Below, piece by piece: positions 25,655 through 33,253 of a stretch of DNA of 61,929 nt. Numbering within the stretch: the first letter of the stretch is position 1; each line of letters begins with the position of its first letter. Source of the DNA: Bacteroides sp. (GTDB lineage Bacteria > Bacteroidota > Bacteroidia > Bacteroidales > Muribaculaceae); the NCBI GenBank assembly GCA_014801985.1, contig JAAVDD010000041.1, positions 1 through 61,929 of the forward strand, given 5' to 3'. Below the pieces are notes generated by a model, which did not search any database, had not been told where the DNA came from, and saw only the letters and a program-made list of their open reading frames with translations. The translations under genes were made by a program, and so were the position numbers.

Positions 25655-27034
25655 ATGCTTTCATCAGGTAAATTAGGTTTCTGGGGGCTGACAGCTCTTG
25701 TGTTCGGTCTAATGGTGGGGGTTGGAATTTTCAATCTTCCTCAAAATATGGCGTCTGTGGCAGCTCCCGGCTCTGTGTTAGTGGCGTGGCTGATCACAGG
25801 AGCCGGTATACTTCCGCTGGTAATGGTTTTCAAATGGCTGAGCACTCACTATCCTCAATATAATGCTGGTCTGTATCAATATGCTCAAGCCGGATTCGGT
25901 AATTATCTTGGATTCAATATAGCATGGGGATATTGGTTGTGCACAGCCTTTTCCAATGTCACTTATGCAGTGATGTTAAATGATTCGTTAGGGGCAATTT
26001 TCCCTGTTTTTCTTCTTCATAGTTGGGAGACGGTTGTTTTTGGTTCGGCACTGATGTGGGTGATGTTCTGGATTGTGGCCCGCGGTATCCGAACAGCCAA
26101 ATTCATCAATAATCTTCTTGCCCTCATTAAAGTGGCAATGATTATTTTTATAATTGTTGTATTTGCACTTCTTTTCAAGTATGATATTTTTAGTGCTGAT
26201 ATCTGGGGTCAGTTTAGTAACATGGGAGGCGTAGGTGATCAGATTAAATCAACGATGATGGTGACTCTCTTCTGTTTCTTCGGATGTGAAGGTGCCGTCA
26301 TGATGTCGGCAAGGGCACGCAAAAGTTCTGATGTCGGCAAGGCCGGAATTATTGGATTTGCACTTTCATTGGTTTTATACCTTGCAATTTCTCTACTATG
26401 TTTCGGACTTATGAGCCAGGCACGCATGGCTGAGCTTCCTGATCCCTCGGTTGCATATATCCTTCGGGAAGTATGTGGTCCATGGGCTTATTGGTCGGTA
26501 ATTTCGGCAATCATCATTTCCCTCCTTGGAGGATGGGTATCTTGGACTCTGGTTGTGGCACAGGTGCCATACGAGGCGGCGATAGTGAAGATTCTTCCAC
26601 CGATATTTAAGAAAACCAACCGGCATGGAATGCCTACTTTCGGTCTATTTATGTCCACGTTAGTGATGATGTTGTTCCTACTTTTGGTTGTAATGGCCGA
26701 TGATGTCTATCTTGCCTCTCTTCATATCACGGGATTAATGATTATTCCATGTTATCTGATGACTGCTTTATTTATGTTGAAAGTAGCCAAGGATAGAAAA
26801 GCTAAGTTGCTGGCTTTGGCCACTCTTCTATTCTGCTGCTGGATGGCATATGCCGGAGGATTGAAAGGTCTCTTTATGACTTCATTCTTCTATTTGATTG
26901 GTGTCGGCTTCTATATCCGAGCGCGTCGAGATAATTATCCACATGAAAAGCGTCTATTTACAAGAAGTGAAATCTTTCTTCTCGCCTTTCTGATTGTGGC
27001 TTCATGCATAACTTTATATATGCTTTTGGGATAA
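25655..27034 (+). CDS. APC-superfamily basic amino-acid/polyamine antiporter
   Basis: 459-aa inner-membrane permease with about 12 hydrophobic helices. The start of helix 1 (GLMVGVGIFNLPQNM) carries the APC substrate-binding GxG motif. The later LSTHYPQYNAGLYQYAQAGFGNYLGF is typical of the ArcD/arginine:ornithine-antiporter subgroup, which also includes lysine and agmatine exchangers. The exact substrate is not deducible. The leader contains two hairpins that may regulate it. It is followed at once by a terminator shared with the convergent ferredoxin gene, so it is monocistronic. Confidence 0.88.
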   Translation: MLSSGKLGFWGLTALVFGLMVGVGIFNLPQNMASVAAPGSVLVAWLITGAGILPLVMVFKWLSTHYPQYNAGLYQYAQAGFGNYLGFNIAWGYWLCTAFSNVTYAVMLNDSLGAIFPVFLLHSWETVVFGSALMWVMFWIVARGIRTAKFINNLLALIKVAMIIFIIVVFALLFKYDIFSADIWGQFSNMGGVGDQIKSTMMVTLFCFFGCEGAVMMSARARKSSDVGKAGIIGFALSLVLYLAISLLCFGLMSQARMAELPDPSVAYILREVCGPWAYWSVISAIIISLLGGWVSWTLVVAQVPYEAAIVKILPPIFKKTNRHGMPTFGLFMSTLVMMLFLLLVVMADDVYLASLHITGLMIIPCYLMTALFMLKVAKDRKAKLLALATLLFCCWMAYAGGLKGLFMTSFFYLIGVGFYIRARRDNYPHEKRLFTRSEIFLLAFLIVASCITLYMLLG

Positions 27035-27036
27035 AA

Positions 27037-27073
27037 AAACGGGCACTTTTGAGAAAACTCAGAGTGCCCGTTT
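27037..27073. terminator. Bidirectional terminator
   Basis: 16-bp stem with one bulged base (AAACGGGCAC ... GTGCCCGTTT) and loop AAAA, between the convergent permease and EFR1 genes. Confidence 0.85.
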
Positions 27074-27077
27074 AAAT

Positions 27078-27854
27078 TTATCGTGCCACAGTCCAAATGG
27101 GTTCCTTGCGTTCCTTTACCTTAGTTTCAAAAACTTTTGCTACAAGTTTATATTTTATGCCGGAATAACGACGGGCATAATTGGTGCATACGTGAATGCA
27201 TCGGCCGCATGAGATACATTTTTCATCCTGCGTCGCGGTTGGATCGCCGGATGGAATTGCACCTACCGGACATTTACGCACACATTCTCCGCATCTGCGA
27301 CATCTCGCGGAATCACATTTAGGATGCAGCGGAACGGGAGCCGGACGTTTGTAGGGGAAAGCACCACTCACTTCAATTTCCTCAAATGGGAGGCCTGCTT
27401 CAAGGCGAGCTCTGCATTCAGCTCCAAATTGTTCGAGCAGGGTGGTGTCGGTTTTATCGGGACGTCGGTTTGCAACATTAGGGAAAATGGAATGTTGACC
27501 GATGAAAGCTCCCGCACCGATAATATTAAAACGCGATTTCTTCAGCATATCAGTAAGCTCAAGGAGTGCATCATCGTAGTCACGATTGCCATAGACCACC
27601 AATCCAATAGCAAATGCACCTTTGGAGCGTAATATACGTATCGTATCGACTGCTTTTTGGGGAAGTCTGCCGGCATAGACCGGAGCTGCTATAATCGCAA
27701 CATCGTCATTTTGAAAGAATGGGAGTTCTGTGGTATGATTGTCAGCGATATTGATTTCGCGGTTGATGGGCAATCCAAGACCCTTGCCAACTGCACGCGC
27801 ACAACGTGCTGTGGTCTCTGTAGCGCTGAAATATATAAAAGTTATTCCTTTCAT
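27078..27854 (-). CDS. EFR1-family flavodoxin/ferredoxin fusion
   Basis: 258-aa electron-transfer protein. The N-terminal two thirds (about 1-150) is a flavodoxin-like domain beginning MKGITFIYFSATETTARCA, with the FMN phosphate loop around STA/SATETT. The C-terminal third holds two 4Fe-4S motifs (CRRCGECVRKCP and CISCGRCIHVC), with extra flanking Cys in CDSARC. The EFR1 family is a common Bacteroidales/Clostridia soluble electron carrier for unidentified redox partners. It has a -7 box at 27875 and a terminator shared with the permease. Confidence 0.9.
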   Translation of the reverse strand: MKGITFIYFSATETTARCARAVGKGLGLPINREINIADNHTTELPFFQNDDVAIIAAPVYAGRLPQKAVDTIRILRSKGAFAIGLVVYGNRDYDDALLELTDMLKKSRFNIIGAGAFIGQHSIFPNVANRRPDKTDTTLLEQFGAECRARLEAGLPFEEIEVSGAFPYKRPAPVPLHPKCDSARCRRCGECVRKCPVGAIPSGDPTATQDEKCISCGRCIHVCTNYARRYSGIKYKLVAKVFETKVKERKEPIWTVAR

Positions 27855-27874
27855 GTGAGTATTAGTTTATGACA

Positions 27875-27882
27875 CAAAATTA
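27875..27882 (-). promoter_or_regulatory. -7 box (TAATTTTG) for the EFR1 gene
   Basis: Minus-strand TAATTTTG matches TAnnTTTG and lies 20 bp upstream of the start. Confidence 0.5.
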
Positions 27883-28018
27883 ATGAAAAAACTTTAAAGC
27901 TCCAACAATTGATAGGTTGAGATATTCCCAGACTCAGGAATGAGATAAGATAATAAATTGAACTGTATAGCTTGGAATGTGTTAAAATTAGTATATGTAA
28001 CGCCAATAAAGTATAATT

Positions 28019-29719
28019 ATGTTTGAATATATAGCAGAAATCTTAAGGGAATATCCTACATTAGCTTTGTTTCTGACAGTAGGATTAGGTTTTTTCATTG
28101 GAAAACTCAAAATAGGTAATTTTCAATTAGGTAGTGTCACATCGGTTTTGCTGGTCGGTGTATTGATTGGACAGATAGGAATTCCAATGTCAGGACCATT
28201 GAAGATGGTATTCTTCATGATGTTTCTTTTCTCGATAGGATATAGTGTGGGGCCAGACTTCTTTAAGTCGCTTAGAGGTGAGGGCCTAAAACAAGCCATA
28301 TTTGCATTAGTGATGGGGACAGTCTGCTTCGGATCTGTGCTTGGGATCGCAATGCTCTTCGGATATAGCAAGGGAGAGACAATCGGTATGTTTTCAGGAT
28401 CGGAAACCTGTTCCGCTTTGTTAGGTGTTGGAACGGAAGCCCTTAATAGAATAGGTCTTCCAAAGGATGTCCTTTCAAAAGAGCTAAACATTATACCTGT
28501 ATGTTATGCCGTGACATACATATTCGGAACTTTAGGTACAGTGATTATTTTAGGGAACTTCGGCCCTCGTCTTTTGGGAGGAAATGAGAAGGTAAGGGAG
28601 AAGACTCTCGAACTTGAACGCAACCTTAATGCTGGCGACAAGAGTAAGGATTTGGCATATATTAATGCCATGAATACAGTAGCCTATCGATCATTCCATG
28701 TAGATTCCGAGTATTTTAATCTTCCCAAGACAGTTCAGGAGACTGAGAGATATCTTCATTCATGCGGAGTAGATGTATATATCGACCGTATTCGGCATAA
28801 TATGGAAATCTTTGCTCCTCGCCATGATGATAAAGTATACGCAGGAGATGAAGTGGTTATATGTGGCCGTGCGGAATTCATAGTGAAAGTGGAAGGATAT
28901 ATAGGTAACGAATTAGCTGATGCCGAAATACTCACGTATCCACTTGATCGAGTCGGAGTGCTTGTTGCGAAGAAAGACTTTATAGGTATCAAGATTTCCG
29001 ATCTCAGGAAAAAGAAATTTATGCATGGTGTGGTAATTCGAGATGCCGTCAGGAATGGAGAGGAACTTGAAATCAATCTTGATACCGTATTTGAGAAGGG
29101 GGATAAATTGACAGTTGTCGGTCGCCCTGTACAAGTAAAAAAGGCAACCAACCATATTGGACACGTGGATCGACCCTCCATCCAGAGCGATCTTATGTTT
29201 GTAGGGCTGGCTATCTTCATCGGAGGATTGTTTGGCGCTATGAGTGTATGGATTGGAAGTATTCCTATCAGTTTCGGAACGAGTGGTGGTGCTCTTATTG
29301 CCGGATTGGTGTTTGGCTGGCTTAGGTCAAAACGTCCCACATTCGGGAATATACCTGCCGGGGCTTTATGGCTTATGAATAATCTTGGTCTTAATGTCTT
29401 CATTGCGGTTGTGGGAATAGAAGCGGCCCCCTCTTTTGTAAGCGGAATCAAGACAGTAGGCCCTATGCTTTTTGTAGCAGGTGCAATCGCTACTATGATA
29501 CCGTTGTTTGTGGGGTTGTTCCTGGGACATAAGGTATTTAAATTCAATCCTGCCATCACTCTCGGATGTTGTGCAGGTACAAGAACGTGTACGGCCGCCC
29601 TGGGAGCTGTTCAGAATGCTTTGGGTAGCACGGTTCCGGCGATCGGATATGCAGTGACATACGCTGTCAGCAACATTATGCTCGTAATTTGGGGATTGAT
29701 AACAGTGATAATAGTATAA
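28019..29719 (+). CDS. AspT/YidE/YbjL-family transporter with two TrkA-C domains
   Basis: 566-aa membrane protein. Two membrane halves (about 1-185 and 390-566), each with five or six helices and the duplicated AspT pattern (SGSETCSALLGVGTEAL and GCCAGTRTCTAALGAV). They flank a cytosolic region with two RCK_C/TrkA-C domains (about 215-300 and 305-385). The family includes the aspartate:alanine exchanger AspT and several orphan YidE/YbjL proteins. It lies upstream of pgeF with a 38-bp gap, so the two and perhaps the SDR gene form one transcript. No clear -7 box was found upstream. Confidence 0.9.
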   Translation: MFEYIAEILREYPTLALFLTVGLGFFIGKLKIGNFQLGSVTSVLLVGVLIGQIGIPMSGPLKMVFFMMFLFSIGYSVGPDFFKSLRGEGLKQAIFALVMGTVCFGSVLGIAMLFGYSKGETIGMFSGSETCSALLGVGTEALNRIGLPKDVLSKELNIIPVCYAVTYIFGTLGTVIILGNFGPRLLGGNEKVREKTLELERNLNAGDKSKDLAYINAMNTVAYRSFHVDSEYFNLPKTVQETERYLHSCGVDVYIDRIRHNMEIFAPRHDDKVYAGDEVVICGRAEFIVKVEGYIGNELADAEILTYPLDRVGVLVAKKDFIGIKISDLRKKKFMHGVVIRDAVRNGEELEINLDTVFEKGDKLTVVGRPVQVKKATNHIGHVDRPSIQSDLMFVGLAIFIGGLFGAMSVWIGSIPISFGTSGGALIAGLVFGWLRSKRPTFGNIPAGALWLMNNLGLNVFIAVVGIEAAPSFVSGIKTVGPMLFVAGAIATMIPLFVGLFLGHKVFKFNPAITLGCCAGTRTCTAALGAVQNALGSTVPAIGYAVTYAVSNIMLVIWGLITVIIV

Positions 29720-29757
29720 GCAGCTATTTAGTCAATTAAAATGTCATAGAACAATAT

Positions 29758-30468
29758 ATGGATCAATCAGATTATTCTTTTACTCCGATTGAAATAGAAG
29801 GGCCTGTCTCGGCTCTTATAGCCTTTCCGAATGATGTAATACAAAGTGCAGGAAAGAGTAAGGAATTTTATAGGCATTTCTTCGGGTTGCTACCAGACCA
29901 GACACATTCCTTGAATGTTCGTGTAGTAGAAAACCGTAGAGAGCCGATGGAAGATACCGATGCGCTGATAACCTTTAAGGAAGATCTGGCCATAGGAGTT
30001 GTCACAGCCGATTGTGTGCCGATTCTGATATATGCTCCCGATGTGAGAGGTGTTGCAGTAGTTCATGCAGGTTGGAAAGGGACTTTGGGTGGAATTATCG
30101 ACAATACAATCGATGCATTGAAAAAATATGGAGCTAATGCCGAAAATATGATTGTAAAATTTGGTCCATCTATTTCAGCGGAAAATTATGAGGTAAGCCA
30201 TGAATTGGCAAACTTATTCATAGACGGAGGTTATTCAGACAAGGTTTCATGGCCAAATGGTAAGGAGCAACGCCCTCATCTCGATTTGCAGGGTGTGAAC
30301 ATTACTCGTATGATTAGAAAAGGTGTGAAGAGTGAAAATATAAGTCCTTATCCTAAGTGTACCTTCGGTGAGAAACGGAAGGATGAAGGAGCAATGTTCC
30401 CAAGCTATAGAAGAGATGGCGAGCAGGCTTCAAGACTTTATACGGGTATTATGTTGCTTAAAAGATAA
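29758..30468 (+). CDS. pgeF: PgeF-like peptidoglycan editing factor/laccase-domain protein
   Basis: 236-aa cytoplasmic enzyme of the YfiH/PgeF family (older annotations: polyphenol oxidase). The metal/catalytic motifs are TADCVPIL, the VVHAGWKGT His motif and a downstream HLDLQ. PgeF removes L-Ser wrongly incorporated into UDP-MurNAc-dipeptide. The homologous family has been linked to purine nucleoside phosphorolysis as well. It starts 38 bp after the transporter gene and is followed after 14 bp by an SDR gene, so it is probably cotranscribed. Confidence 0.9.
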   Translation: MDQSDYSFTPIEIEGPVSALIAFPNDVIQSAGKSKEFYRHFFGLLPDQTHSLNVRVVENRREPMEDTDALITFKEDLAIGVVTADCVPILIYAPDVRGVAVVHAGWKGTLGGIIDNTIDALKKYGANAENMIVKFGPSISAENYEVSHELANLFIDGGYSDKVSWPNGKEQRPHLDLQGVNITRMIRKGVKSENISPYPKCTFGEKRKDEGAMFPSYRRDGEQASRLYTGIMLLKR

Positions 30469-30482
30469 ATATATAATATAAT

Positions 30483-31214
30483 ATGAAAAAGATTTTAATT
30501 ATGGGTGCATCTTCCGGTATCGGAAGGCGTCTTGCGGAGGAATTTGCTAAGGGTGGAATAATAGTTGGTGCGGCTGCACGTAACAATAAGGCTCTTCAGG
30601 AATTGAAAAGTAAATATCCGGATAGGGTTTTTACTGAAGAAATCGACATCACTAAGGAGGATGCTCCTGATAGGATGGAGAAGCTTATAGAAAAAATGGG
30701 AGGAATGGATATTTATCTTCACGTTTCGGGGATTGGTTACAGTAATCCGGAATTGAATCCGGGGCGTGAAGCGGAGATGGTATCAACAAATGCAGGAGGG
30801 TTTGCGCGAATGTTGAGTACCGCCTATCGTTATTATCGTGACAATGTCAGGAAAGGACAGATTGTGGGATTGACGAGTGTGGCAGGCACAAATGGAATTG
30901 GCCGGATGGCTGCCTATTCCTCTTCCAAGAAATTTGCACAGACCTATATGGTGGCGCTTGAACAGCTGTCAAATGAGGAAGGAGTGGATGTAACCTTTAC
31001 GGATATTCGGCCAGGATGGATTCGCACTCCTCTTCTCGATGATGAAAAATCCTATCCGATGGAAATGACTCTCGATTATGTCATACCACGCATTATCCAT
31101 GCCATAGTGAAGCATCCCCGAGTGGCAGTGGTGGATTGGCGTTATGACCTTCTTGTGGGGATGTGGAAGCTGATCCCAAATGCCCTCTGGGTGAGAATGA
31201 ATGTGGAAATGTAA
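30483..31214 (+). CDS. Short-chain dehydrogenase/reductase
   Basis: 243-aa SDR oxidoreductase. The Rossmann dinucleotide motif is GASSGIGRRLAEE (about 9-21) and the catalytic tetrad includes Ser in GLTSVAG and YSSSKKF (YxxxK). A possible membrane-associated C terminus (about 225-243) is hydrophobic (LVGMWKLIPNALWV), as in many long-tailed SDRs. The substrate is unknown. It follows pgeF by 14 bp and ends the run with a very strong hairpin. Confidence 0.9.
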   Translation: MKKILIMGASSGIGRRLAEEFAKGGIIVGAAARNNKALQELKSKYPDRVFTEEIDITKEDAPDRMEKLIEKMGGMDIYLHVSGIGYSNPELNPGREAEMVSTNAGGFARMLSTAYRYYRDNVRKGQIVGLTSVAGTNGIGRMAAYSSSKKFAQTYMVALEQLSNEEGVDVTFTDIRPGWIRTPLLDDEKSYPMEMTLDYVIPRIIHAIVKHPRVAVVDWRYDLLVGMWKLIPNALWVRMNVEM

Positions 31215-31230
31215 GAAGTCTTATGTAACA

Positions 31231-31282
31231 TGTAAAAGATAAAAGGAACAGCTCTAATGGGCTGTTCCTTTTATCTTTTACA
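31231..31282. terminator. 22-bp perfect bidirectional terminator
   Basis: Arms 31231-31252 and 31261-31282 (core AAAAGGAACAGC / GCTGTTCCTTTT) are perfectly complementary, with an 8-nt loop. It lies between the convergent SDR and NSS transporter genes. Confidence 0.9.
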
Positions 31283-31292
31283 TTCTTGGGAA

Positions 31293-32651
31293 TTATATTA
31301 TACCTAAGGAATTCAGGAATATCAAGAGAATCGCCACAGGACAGAAGAATCTAAGGGAGAATCTTAATGGCTTAATAAGATAGAATGGATAGCGACCATT
31401 GTCAGTGAATTGATTTTGGAGAAATTTTTTATCCACAAACCAGCCTACAAAAATAGCACATATAAATCCTCCTATTGGCAGACATATATTTGATGCAACA
31501 TAATCAAAAAGCGAGAATATAGTCATTCCTGAGATAGTGAACTTACTTAGAGGTCCGAAGCTAAGTGCACAGAGAACACCTCCACCCAAGGCTATTGCCG
31601 ATGATAATAGAGTGCTTTTCTTGCGCGACATCTTTTTTTCATCACAGAAGAAACTGATTGAAATCTCGCTCATAGAGACTGTCGACGTGATGGAAGCAAT
31701 AAATAGGAGAAGGAAGAAAAGCGTTGACCAAAGCATTCCTCCGGGCAGTTGCATAAAAATGTGTGGTAAGACCTCAAACACTAAAGTAGGACCGGCCTGA
31801 GGGGAGAGTCCGAATGAGAAAACGGCAGGGAATATAATTATACCGGCCAAAACTGCCACTGAGGAATCAAGAGCAGTGGAGATTAAAGCCGTGCGGCCTA
31901 ATCGTGTCGAATCACTGAAATATGAAGCGTAGGTCATCATACAGCCTAATCCAAGACTCATGGAGAAAAAGGCTTGACCAAGCGCTCCGAGAACGACAGA
32001 GGGGGTAATCTGTGAAAAATCGGGATGGAAAAGGAATTTGATACCCTCTCCGAAACCTGGAAGGAACATGGAGTTAATGCAGAAGGCTATAAGAATAAGG
32101 AAGAGGAGAGGCATCAATATATTTGACATTTTTTCAATCCCTTTGGTGACACCTCCCGATAGGACAGCAAAATTTGTCAAAAGAAAAATGACTGTCCAAA
32201 GAACGGGGCGCCAGCCGGTTGTCATGCTCATAAATTGATCATGCCCGACTTGTGGATCTGAGAAATCAAGCTGACCAAAAGCAGAAGTAAGACAATATTC
32301 CACAGTCCATCCTGCCACAACTGAATAAAAAGATATGATAAGGAAAGAGGCAATAATGCCAATATATCCTGAAAGATGCCATTTCCCTTTTGGCGCAAGT
32401 TTTAGATAAGCACCGAATACATTGCTTCGTGTGCCTCTGCCCATAGCATATTCTGCACAAAGCACGGGGATGCCAAGAAGAATCACACAGGCAAAATAGC
32501 AGAGAAGAAAAGCACCTCCGCCATGTACACCTGCCTCGTAGGGAAATCTCCAGATATTACCTAATCCAACAGATGAACCGACTGTGGCTGCAATCGCAGC
32601 GAATTTACTGGCGAATACAGCTCGGTTTTTATTGTTATTAGTATTTTCCAT
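31293..32651 (-). CDS. Sodium-dependent neurotransmitter-symporter (NSS) family transporter
   Basis: 452-aa Na+-coupled transporter. The family signature is present at the start: VGSSVGLGNIWRFPYE, followed by GAFLLCYFACVILLGIP and AEYAMGRG. About 11-12 helices are visible. Substrates in the family are amino acids such as Trp, Tyr, Ala or Leu. The start MENTNNNK at 32651 is preferred over the 66-nt longer frame because a -7 box lies at 32672-32679. It is followed by a bidirectional terminator. Confidence 0.92.
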   Translation of the reverse strand: MENTNNNKNRAVFASKFAAIAATVGSSVGLGNIWRFPYEAGVHGGGAFLLCYFACVILLGIPVLCAEYAMGRGTRSNVFGAYLKLAPKGKWHLSGYIGIIASFLIISFYSVVAGWTVEYCLTSAFGQLDFSDPQVGHDQFMSMTTGWRPVLWTVIFLLTNFAVLSGGVTKGIEKMSNILMPLLFLILIAFCINSMFLPGFGEGIKFLFHPDFSQITPSVVLGALGQAFFSMSLGLGCMMTYASYFSDSTRLGRTALISTALDSSVAVLAGIIIFPAVFSFGLSPQAGPTLVFEVLPHIFMQLPGGMLWSTLFFLLLFIASITSTVSMSEISISFFCDEKKMSRKKSTLLSSAIALGGGVLCALSFGPLSKFTISGMTIFSLFDYVASNICLPIGGFICAIFVGWFVDKKFLQNQFTDNGRYPFYLIKPLRFSLRFFCPVAILLIFLNSLGII

Positions 32652-32671
32652 TTCATTGTTGTTTCTTGCCA

Positions 32672-32679
32672 CAAATTTA
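32672..32679 (-). promoter_or_regulatory. -7 box (TAAATTTG) for the NSS transporter
   Basis: Minus-strand TAAATTTG, 20 bp upstream of the MENTNNNK start. It supports that start over the longer frame beginning at 32717. Confidence 0.5.
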
Positions 32680-32707
32680 CAAAAAATGTAAACAAAAGAA
32701 AAGAAAT

Positions 32708-32735
32708 CGGCTTCCACTTCGTAAAGTGAAAGCCG
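32708..32735 (-). terminator. Terminator downstream of rubredoxin
   Basis: 12-bp stem CGGCTTYCACTT / AAGTGRAAGCCG (one G-U pair on the minus strand), 4-nt loop, followed on the minus strand by ATTTCTTTTCTTTTG. Confidence 0.75.
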
Positions 32736-32771
32736 GGAAAAAGGAATATAGTACTGTTGGTCTTAAGTTAC

Positions 32772-32933
32772 TTATTCTTCAACGACGAACTGATCTTTAC
32801 CAACTCCGCAGATAGGGCATACCCAATCCTCAGGTATATCCTCAAAAGCTGTTCCGGGAGCGATACCGCTATCAGGATCGCCTACTTCAGGATCGTAGAT
32901 CCAATCGCATACTTCACATCTGTATTTTTTCAT
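32772..32933 (-). CDS. Rubredoxin (53 aa)
   Basis: Small iron protein. The Fe(SCys)4 ligands come from the two classic knuckles: [11 protein letters not shown] (C6, C9) and [13 protein letters not shown]. Length and the conserved [10 protein letters not shown] loop are typical of bacterial rubredoxins. It acts as a one-electron carrier, often to superoxide reductase, rubrerythrin or other oxygen-defence enzymes in anaerobes; none of those partners is adjacent here. It has a terminator downstream and appears monocistronic. Confidence 0.97.
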   Translation of the reverse strand: MKKYRCEVCDWIYDPEVGDPDSGIAPGTAFEDIPEDWVCPICGVGKDQFVVEE

Positions 32934-33253
32934 AGTCTTAATGTTTTTATATTGTTTATATTTAAAACACTTGAGGATTTGAATTGTTTAAATTATCGAG
33001 ACAAAAAAAATTAAAAATTTTAAAACAAAATATGTTAAAAATTGTTTAAGTTTATAGACAAAGGATAAATCACGTTCTTTACAATTTTTCTATTCATTTA
33101 TAGAAAAATATCGGGCGATAGGATTGGATCCGATAAATTATGGATAGAATTAATTGAAATATAAAAAAGTGGAAAATGGAGGTCGCAGTGATGCGCTCTC
33201 CATTTTATTTTTGATTATATAGGCTCCATTTTTTTTGGAAGTGCTTACACTGT
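32934..33253. other. 320-bp intergenic region
   Basis: Very AT-rich. No ORF of note. The only structure seen is the hairpin at 33173-33206 near the end of the fimbrial operon. The rubredoxin promoter must lie in the part just after 32933, but no exact -7 box was found. Confidence 0.5.
33173..33206. terminator. Terminator-like hairpin at the end of the fimbrial operon
   Basis: 9-bp stem AAAATGGAG / CTCCATTTT with a 16-nt loop, flanked on the minus strand by CCACTTTTTT. It lies 47 bp beyond the last fimbrial stop codon. Confidence 0.6.

Noticed and set aside
28756..29559. 267-aa open frame on the minus strand opposite the AspT-type transporter
   Set aside because: It is exactly antisense to the conserved transporter, with low-complexity Pro/Ser/Thr/Ile translation and no fold; a shadow frame.
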